From NCBI GenBank assembly GCA_030841965.1, contig JAUUSJ010000047.1:1-26946 (forward strand): DNA of 26,946 nucleotides, read 5' to 3'. The notes below the pieces were generated by a model. The model was not told the origin of the DNA. It ran no database searches and saw only the letters and a program-made list of their open reading frames with translations. Below, in pieces: positions 21,895 through 26,946 of the stretch. How positions within the stretch are numbered: the first letter of the stretch is position 1; each line of letters opens with the position of its first letter. Source of the stretch: Blautia sp. (GTDB lineage: Bacteria > Bacillota > Clostridia > Lachnospirales > Lachnospiraceae). The position numbers and the translations under genes are program-made.

Positions 21895-23817
21895 ATGGGA
21901 AAATACGAACAATTAGCAAAAGATATCGTAAAGAATGTAGGAGGCAGAGAAAATATTAGCTCTCTGACTCACTGTATTACTCGTCTGAGATTTCAGTTAA
22001 AGGACGAGGGAAAAGCGAATGATGACATCCTAAAAAATATGGATGGAGTTGTCACTGTGATGAAATCAGGAGGACAGTATCAGGTAGTTATCGGCAATCA
22101 TGTAGGTGAAGTGTATGCCGATGTATGTGAGGTCGCAGGGATTAGCGATAAAGCTCCTTCCAGTGATGAGCCTGAGAAAAAGAAGAATTTATTTGATGCT
22201 TTTATCGACACAGTGTCTGGCATCTTTCAGCCGATGCTCGGCGTTATGTCGGCAGCAGGTATGTTAAAGGGATTGAATGCCTTATTTATCGCTTTGGGGC
22301 TTTATGCATCAGACTGTGGTTTTGCATCTTTTATGACGGCGGTCGGAGATGCGATGTTTACTTTCTTGCCGATTATGCTTGGATATACTTCGGCGAAGAA
22401 GTTTAAGATGAAGCCGTTTTTGGGATTGGTAATCGGTGCAGTGCTTTGTTATCCAGCAATTCAGGCGAGTGCATTGTCGGCGTCAGGCGAGGCATTATAT
22501 ACTTTGTTTAAGGGAACTGTTTTTGAATCTCCAGTCTATATGGAGATTTTTGGAATTCCTTTTATTGCGATGAATTATACGTCAACCGTTATGCCAGTCA
22601 TTTTGATTTGCTTTGTCGCATCGAAATTAGATAGATTTTTCTCGAAGATAATACCAGATGTAGTGAAATTTTTCTTTGCACCAATGCTTACATTATTCGT
22701 ATCTATGCTGCTTGGATTTTTAGTCATTGGACCAGTTGCTACATTTGCGTCGAATTTAATTGCTCAGGGAATTATGTCCGTTCGAGATGTTTCTTCTATT
22801 TTGGCAGGTATATTGGTCGGTGGACTTTGGCAGATTCTTGTTATGTTTGGTTTGCACTGGGGGATTATCCCACTTTATATCAATAATATCGCCACGATGG
22901 GATATGATAATATTATGACGCCTTTCTTTGCCACGACATTTGCACAGACTGCAGTTGTCATTGCAATGATGATTAAGACAAAAGATAAGAAATTAAAAGA
23001 GCTTTGTATTCCAGCGTCAATCTCAGGTCTATTTGGAGTGACAGAGCCGGCTATCTATGGTATCACTCTTCCACGTAAGTTGCCGTTTATCATTAGCTGC
23101 GTGGCGTCTGCAATTGCAGGAGGATACTATGGTTTGATGAATTTAAAAGAGTATATTATGGGAGGTATGGGTATTTTTGAGTTCCCATCTTTCATTAATC
23201 CAGATAATGGAAGTTTTGCGGATGTTTATGTTGCGGCAATTGGTGTTGTTGTAGCTATGATAATAGCATTTGCTTTGACGATGATTTTATGGAAAGATGA
23301 TACGGTACAGGCTGCCGAAGTAGCAGAGGCAGAAAAAATAGAGAAAACTCCAGAGGAGAAAAAGCTTTTTGCGAAAGAAAGCATCAAGATGCCTTTAGAG
23401 GGAAAGATAATTCCTTTATCAGAAGTACAAGATGCCGCATTTTCTCAGGAGATACTTGGAAAGGGATTAGCGATTGAGCCGTCCAAGGGAGTTGTAGTCT
23501 CGCCGATTGAGGGAAAAGTGGAGACAGTATTCCCGACAAAACATGCGATAGGTCTTGTATCAGACAGCGGAATTCAAGTTTTGATTCATGTAGGTATGGA
23601 TACGGTACAGTTGGAGGGAAAATATTTTGAGACTTTCGTGCAGGCGGGGGATAGAGTGATGCCAGGACAGAAGCTTTTGACTTTTGATATGGAGCAGATT
23701 AAAAATGCGGGATATTCCCTCGTTACTCCTGTGGTAATTGGAAATACAGCTGATTATTTAGATGTCGTGCCAACAGGTCTTGAAAATACAGAGGAATTTT
23801 TGACGATTATTCGATAA
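21895..23817 (+). CDS. bglP: PTS beta-glucoside transporter subunit IIBCA
   Basis: 640-residue permease of the glucose superfamily with fused domains in the order IIB-IIC-IIA. EIIB (about 1-85) has phospho-Cys27 in LTHCITRLRF. EIIC (about 100-465) has multiple membrane segments, including GITEPAIYG-type sequence in FGVTEPAIYGITLPRKLPF. EIIA (about 485-640) has His550 in FPTKHAIGL and phospho-His565 in LIHVGMDTVQLEG. It imports aryl-beta-glucosides or cellobiose-like sugars as 6-phosphates. GGAGG precedes the start, and the downstream glucosidase is tightly linked. Confidence 0.95.
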   Translation: MGKYEQLAKDIVKNVGGRENISSLTHCITRLRFQLKDEGKANDDILKNMDGVVTVMKSGGQYQVVIGNHVGEVYADVCEVAGISDKAPSSDEPEKKKNLFDAFIDTVSGIFQPMLGVMSAAGMLKGLNALFIALGLYASDCGFASFMTAVGDAMFTFLPIMLGYTSAKKFKMKPFLGLVIGAVLCYPAIQASALSASGEALYTLFKGTVFESPVYMEIFGIPFIAMNYTSTVMPVILICFVASKLDRFFSKIIPDVVKFFFAPMLTLFVSMLLGFLVIGPVATFASNLIAQGIMSVRDVSSILAGILVGGLWQILVMFGLHWGIIPLYINNIATMGYDNIMTPFFATTFAQTAVVIAMMIKTKDKKLKELCIPASISGLFGVTEPAIYGITLPRKLPFIISCVASAIAGGYYGLMNLKEYIMGGMGIFEFPSFINPDNGSFADVYVAAIGVVVAMIIAFALTMILWKDDTVQAAEVAEAEKIEKTPEEKKLFAKESIKMPLEGKIIPLSEVQDAAFSQEILGKGLAIEPSKGVVVSPIEGKVETVFPTKHAIGLVSDSGIQVLIHVGMDTVQLEGKYFETFVQAGDRVMPGQKLLTFDMEQIKNAGYSLVTPVVIGNTADYLDVVPTGLENTEEFLTIIR

Positions 23818-23834
23818 ATATGAGGAGGTTAAGA

Positions 23835-25259
23835 ATGGACAGAATACCAGATAATTTTTTATGGGGAGGAGCAACCGCCGCAAATCAGTATGAGGGAGCA
23901 TATTTAGAGGCAGGAAAGGGACTTTCAAATGTAGATGTCATTCCAGCGGGTGAGAATCGTTTTTTGGTAGCCAGTGGGCAAATGGCACCAGAAAAACTTG
24001 GGAAAGAGCGACATCCAGCAAGATATGCTGTCGACGGATATCATCACTACAAAGAAGATATCGCATTCTTTGCCGAGATGGGTTTTAAGGTATATCGATT
24101 CTCTATATGCTGGTCGAGAATCTTTCCAAATGGAGATGAGGAGATTCCAAATGAGGAGGGATTGGCTTTTTACGAGGCAGTTGTGGACGAGTGCAGAAAA
24201 TATGGAATAGAACCGCTGATTACGATTAGCCATTTTGATGTTCCTCTTGGATTAATTGAAAAATACGGTTCTTGGCGCAGTCGGGAAATGATTGAATTTT
24301 ATTTAAGACTATGCAAAACTCTCTTTACGAGATTAAAGGGAAAGGTAAAATACTGGATTACTTTTAATGAAATTAATATGATTCTTCATATGCCTTATAT
24401 GGCCGCTGGATTAACCTTTCAAGACGGGGAAGAGAAAAAGGACGTTTGTTATAGGGCGGCACATCATGAATTAATTGCCAGTGCAAAGGCTGTATGTCTG
24501 GCTCATGAGATTGACGAAAACAATCAAGTTGGCTGTATGCTTGCGGCAGGGAATGCCTATCCCTATACCTGTCATCCAAATGATGTCATGGAGTCTATCC
24601 GCATGGATAGAGAGAATTATTTCTTTGTCGATGTTCAGGCGAGGGGATATTATCCAAGTTATGCGTTAAGGCAGATGGAGAGAGAGGGAATTTCTATTCC
24701 TATGGAAAAAGGCGATGCAGATATTTTGAAAAAGGGAACGGTGGATTATATATCTTTTTCGTACTATAATAGCATGGTCGCCACGGCAGACCCGAAAATA
24801 CAGGGACAGGCGAAGGGGAATATTTTCGCCTCCGTGGAGAATCCATATTTAAAGTCCAGTGAGTGGGGATGGCAGATTGATCCGATGGGACTTAGAATTA
24901 CTCTTAATACGCTCTATGACCGCTATCAAAAACCGCTTTTTATTGTGGAAAATGGATTGGGTGCCACAGATGAGTTGATAGAAGATAGAGTGGAGGATGA
25001 TTATCGAATTGACTATCTAAGAGAGCATATTAGAGCTTTTCGAGATGCCATCCTAATAGACGGAGTGGACTTAATCGGATATACGACATGGGGCTGTGTT
25101 GATTTAATTAGCGCAAGCACAGGAGAAATGAAAAAACGATACGGATTCATCTATGTTGATGCAGATGAGCAGGGAGAGGGAACCCTTGCACGCTATCGCA
25201 AAAAATCTTTCTACTGGTATAAGAAGGTAATCCAAAGTAACGCAGAATGTCTCGATTAG
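23835..25259 (+). CDS. 6-phospho-beta-glucosidase, GH1
   Basis: 474-residue cytoplasmic GH1 hydrolase that splits the 6-phospho-beta-glucosides delivered by the preceding permease. The N-terminus has the typical FLWGGATAANQYEGA. The catalytic acid/base is Glu179 in TFNEIN, and the nucleophile is Glu372 in FIVENGLGA. DLIGYTTWGCVDLIS and KKRYGFIYVD near the end complete the family pattern. The ATG at 23835 has GAGGAGG at 23822-23828; an ATG at 23820 in the same frame overlaps that site. The gap from the bglP stop is 17 bp. Confidence 0.95.
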   Translation: MDRIPDNFLWGGATAANQYEGAYLEAGKGLSNVDVIPAGENRFLVASGQMAPEKLGKERHPARYAVDGYHHYKEDIAFFAEMGFKVYRFSICWSRIFPNGDEEIPNEEGLAFYEAVVDECRKYGIEPLITISHFDVPLGLIEKYGSWRSREMIEFYLRLCKTLFTRLKGKVKYWITFNEINMILHMPYMAAGLTFQDGEEKKDVCYRAAHHELIASAKAVCLAHEIDENNQVGCMLAAGNAYPYTCHPNDVMESIRMDRENYFFVDVQARGYYPSYALRQMEREGISIPMEKGDADILKKGTVDYISFSYYNSMVATADPKIQGQAKGNIFASVENPYLKSSEWGWQIDPMGLRITLNTLYDRYQKPLFIVENGLGATDELIEDRVEDDYRIDYLREHIRAFRDAILIDGVDLIGYTTWGCVDLISASTGEMKKRYGFIYVDADEQGEGTLARYRKKSFYWYKKVIQSNAECLD

Positions 25260-25314
25260 AAATGATTTGATGCTTATTATTAATACAATTCAAAGTTTAT
25301 ACGAATCATTTGAC

Positions 25315-25342
25315 TTGACAAATAAAGTCTATCTTGTATAAT
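25315..25342 (+). promoter_or_regulatory. Promoter of the MATE gene
   Basis: TTGACA (25315-25320), a 16-nt spacer and TATAAT (25337-25342). An inverted repeat AAATGATT/AATCATTT (25260-25267 and 25304-25311) lies just upstream, beginning right after the glucosidase stop. Confidence 0.8.
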
Positions 25343-25349
25343 ATATAGT

Positions 25350-25441
25350 GCTTGCTCGGAGGGCAAATCATTCAGTAGAAATGATGAGCTGGATAAGGCA
25401 ACAGGTTGAGATACCTGTAGACTTATTCAGCTCTTTTTTTG
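25350..25441 (+). promoter_or_regulatory. Attenuator leader, candidate guanidine-IV (mepA) riboswitch
   Basis: The leader folds into TTGCTC-GGA-GGGCAA (25352-25366), ATCATT/AATGAT (25367-25385), and a terminator in which GAGCTG.ATAAG (25386-25397) pairs with CTTAT.CAGCTC (25422-25433), followed by seven T residues. The terminator loop itself contains ACAGGT/ACCTGT (25401-25418). Promoter, compact folded leader and terminator before a MepA-like MATE gene fit the guanidine-IV class. The class call rests on context and a remembered motif, so it needs a covariance-model test. The terminator itself is clear. Confidence 0.55.
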
Positions 25442-25501
25442 TTTTCTTATCTATATAGAGTTAAGCAAATGAACGAAACTTATGGAATGGGAGGAAAGAA
25501 T

Positions 25502-26842
25502 ATGGACCTTATCAATGGAAAAATTAAACCAATCTATTTTAAATATCTCAGCGCCGCATTTGGCAGTGCGATGATTACATCTATCTATGGTGTGGTAGAT
25601 ATGGCGATGGTTGGGCAGTATCAAGGACCAGAAGGCTCGGCAGCTATGGCGGTCATTAGCCCTGTCTGGAATATTATTTATAGTTTAGGATTGCTGATGG
25701 GGATTGGAGGCTCTGTTTTATTTAGTACATTGCGAGGAGAGTCAGAAGAGAATAAGAAAAAATCCAATGAGTATTTTACGGCCGCTGTCATCGGTGCTAT
25801 TATCTTGGCAATCATTACATGGATTGCCGTTATCTTTTTTGACCGAGAGTTGCTCTTACTTTTTGGCGCTAAGGAAAACTTACTGGAATTGGCGAGGAGA
25901 TATATTTTCCCTGTCAAATTCGTGGTTCCTTCGTTTTTATTTACTCAGCTATTGTCGGCTTTTTTGAGAAATGACGGTGACCCTGGGCTTGCCACAAAAG
26001 CGGTATTGTTTGGAGGTATTTTCAATGTCTTTGGCGATTATTTTTTTGTTTTTGTGATGGATATGGGAATTATGGGAGCAGGTCTCGCCACGGCGATGGG
26101 CTCTTTCTTTTCGCTTTTAGTTATGTTAAGTCATTTCTTTAGCAAAAAGAATACATTAAGCTTCGTGCGGCCGAAAAGGCTCTTTGATAAGTTAAAAACA
26201 ATTATTGTCACGGGATTTTCCACTTTCTTCATCGATGTGGCAATGGGAATTTTGACTGTTTTATTTAACCGCCAGATTTTGAAATATTTGGGAACAGATG
26301 CTCTCTCTATCTATGGCATTATCATTAATATTAGTACCTTTGTTCAATGCTGTGCTTATAGTATCGGTCAGGCTTCTCAGCCTATTATTTCTATCAATTA
26401 CGGTGCGGGAAAGGGAGAGCGTATTAATCAGACTCTAAAATATGCTCTTGGCACGGCGGCAGTATTTGGGATATTATGGACGGCTGTCAGTTTAGCTGTT
26501 CCGAATTTATATATTCGTATTTTTATGAAGCCGACGGAGAGCATTTTAGAGATTGCGCCAGCTATTATCCGAAGCTATGGTATCTCCTTTTTGCTCTTGC
26601 CGATGAATATTTTCTCGACTTACTATTTTCAGGCGTTGATGAAGCCAGTGACTTCCTTTATCGTGTCGGTATCTAGAGGAGCTATTATTAGCGGTGTTTT
26701 GATTCATTTATTGCTTGAAGTGATAGGAGCGGATGCCATTTGGTTTGCAATGCCGATTACAGAATTGGTAGTGGGGATTTATGTTGTGATAAAAATGGTT
26801 CAATATACGAGACAATTATCGAGTGGGAAGAAGGTATTGTGA
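25502..26842 (+). CDS. MATE-family multidrug efflux transporter
   Basis: 446 residues with about twelve membrane segments in two repeats of the MATE/MOP fold. The N-terminal half has AAFGSAMITSIYGVVDMAMVGQY and GSAAMAVISPVWNIIYSLGLL-type sequence, and the second half has AYSIGQASQPIISINYGAGKGERI, a typical MATE signature. It exports cationic compounds using an ion gradient. MepA-like members under guanidine-IV control are proposed to export guanidine derivatives. The ATG at 25502 is chosen for GGGAGG at 25489-25494; upstream in-frame codons lie inside the attenuator. No partner gene follows before the window ends. Confidence 0.9.
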   Translation: MDLINGKIKPIYFKYLSAAFGSAMITSIYGVVDMAMVGQYQGPEGSAAMAVISPVWNIIYSLGLLMGIGGSVLFSTLRGESEENKKKSNEYFTAAVIGAIILAIITWIAVIFFDRELLLLFGAKENLLELARRYIFPVKFVVPSFLFTQLLSAFLRNDGDPGLATKAVLFGGIFNVFGDYFFVFVMDMGIMGAGLATAMGSFFSLLVMLSHFFSKKNTLSFVRPKRLFDKLKTIIVTGFSTFFIDVAMGILTVLFNRQILKYLGTDALSIYGIIINISTFVQCCAYSIGQASQPIISINYGAGKGERINQTLKYALGTAAVFGILWTAVSLAVPNLYIRIFMKPTESILEIAPAIIRSYGISFLLLPMNIFSTYYFQALMKPVTSFIVSVSRGAIISGVLIHLLLEVIGADAIWFAMPITELVVGIYVVIKMVQYTRQLSSGKKVL

Positions 26843-26880
26843 TGAGATCTAATTAGACAAGGGGAGGGGGAATGGGAGAA

Positions 26881-26946
26881 GACGCTAAGAAAGTCCGTCG
26901 ATATGTCCTCGAAAAACACGTTCGTTCCCACGGTTTTTCGACATAC
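26881..26946 (+). repeat. Dispersed structured element, partial copy D
   Basis: Head half of the 215-bp element, cut by the window end. It begins GACGCTAAGAAAG, has the arm TCCGTCGATATGTC, and continues into the core ACACGTTCGTTCCCACG. The arm is that of copy A at the other end of the window, in inverted orientation. It lies 38 bp after the MATE stop, head toward the gene. Confidence 0.85.

Noticed and set aside
1..26946. Circular replicon suggested by the same repeat at both ends.
   Set aside because: The two end copies are inverted relative to each other and do not join into one element, so circular closure is not supported.

Overview
The window is a low-GC chromosomal segment from a spore-forming Firmicute of the class Clostridia, most likely a Lachnospiraceae-type gut anaerobe. 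The evidence is AGGAGG ribosome binding sites, a large (~280 nt) Bacillus/Clostridium-type SRP RNA, dipicolinate synthase genes (dpaA, dpaB), a PdaA cortex deacetylase, luxS plus mtnN, and PTS sugar operons. Both ends fall inside copies of the same dispersed repeat, which would be expected of a draft contig that stopped at repeats.

Layout. 1-5073: a polyol PTS locus, with a divergent SorC-type regulator (apparently leaderless), a mannitol-type EIICB, a membrane-tethered EIIB-EIIA, and a GpsA-like dehydrogenase where mtlD would be expected. 5074-7387: tadA, the SRP RNA gene ffs on the opposite strand, an IS200/IS605-like remnant, and two full 215-bp copies (inverted) of a structured repeat. 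7388-9460: a TSCPD protein, murG and mtnN. 9461-11636: hairpin-rich spacer, a membrane protein of unknown function and pdaA. 11765-13653, minus strand: Uma2-family protein, an 88-residue protein, nudC. 13869-17318: dpaA-dpaB with a sigma-K-like promoter, then asnB. 17319-18388: mostly non-coding, with a small XRE regulator. 18389-20729: a secreted DUF6273-type protein and luxS. 20748-25259: an aryl-beta-glucoside operon (antiterminator, EIIBCA, 6-phospho-beta-glucosidase) with two RAT-like sites. 25315-26842: a MATE efflux gene behind an attenuator leader that resembles the guanidine-IV (mepA) riboswitch.

The most interesting unexplained signal is the dispersed 215-bp element. Two complete copies (5180-5394, 6971-7185) have the same length. 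Each is closed by a 24-bp terminal stem whose sequence differs between copies at five positions, with every change matched on the opposite arm. Two partial copies at the window ends share a third arm sequence. Three of the four copies lie just downstream of a gene in the same relative orientation. A second, smaller palindromic repeat (12673, 17521, degenerate at 9588) is also dispersed in intergenic sequence.

Functional links: MtnN and LuxS perform successive steps of S-adenosylhomocysteine detoxification. DpaA and DpaB make spore dipicolinate and PdaA modifies cortex peptidoglycan. The two PTS loci import and phosphorylate a polyol and beta-glucosides, each with its own dedicated regulator. 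No tRNA, rRNA, CRISPR array, intact transposase or phage gene was seen.
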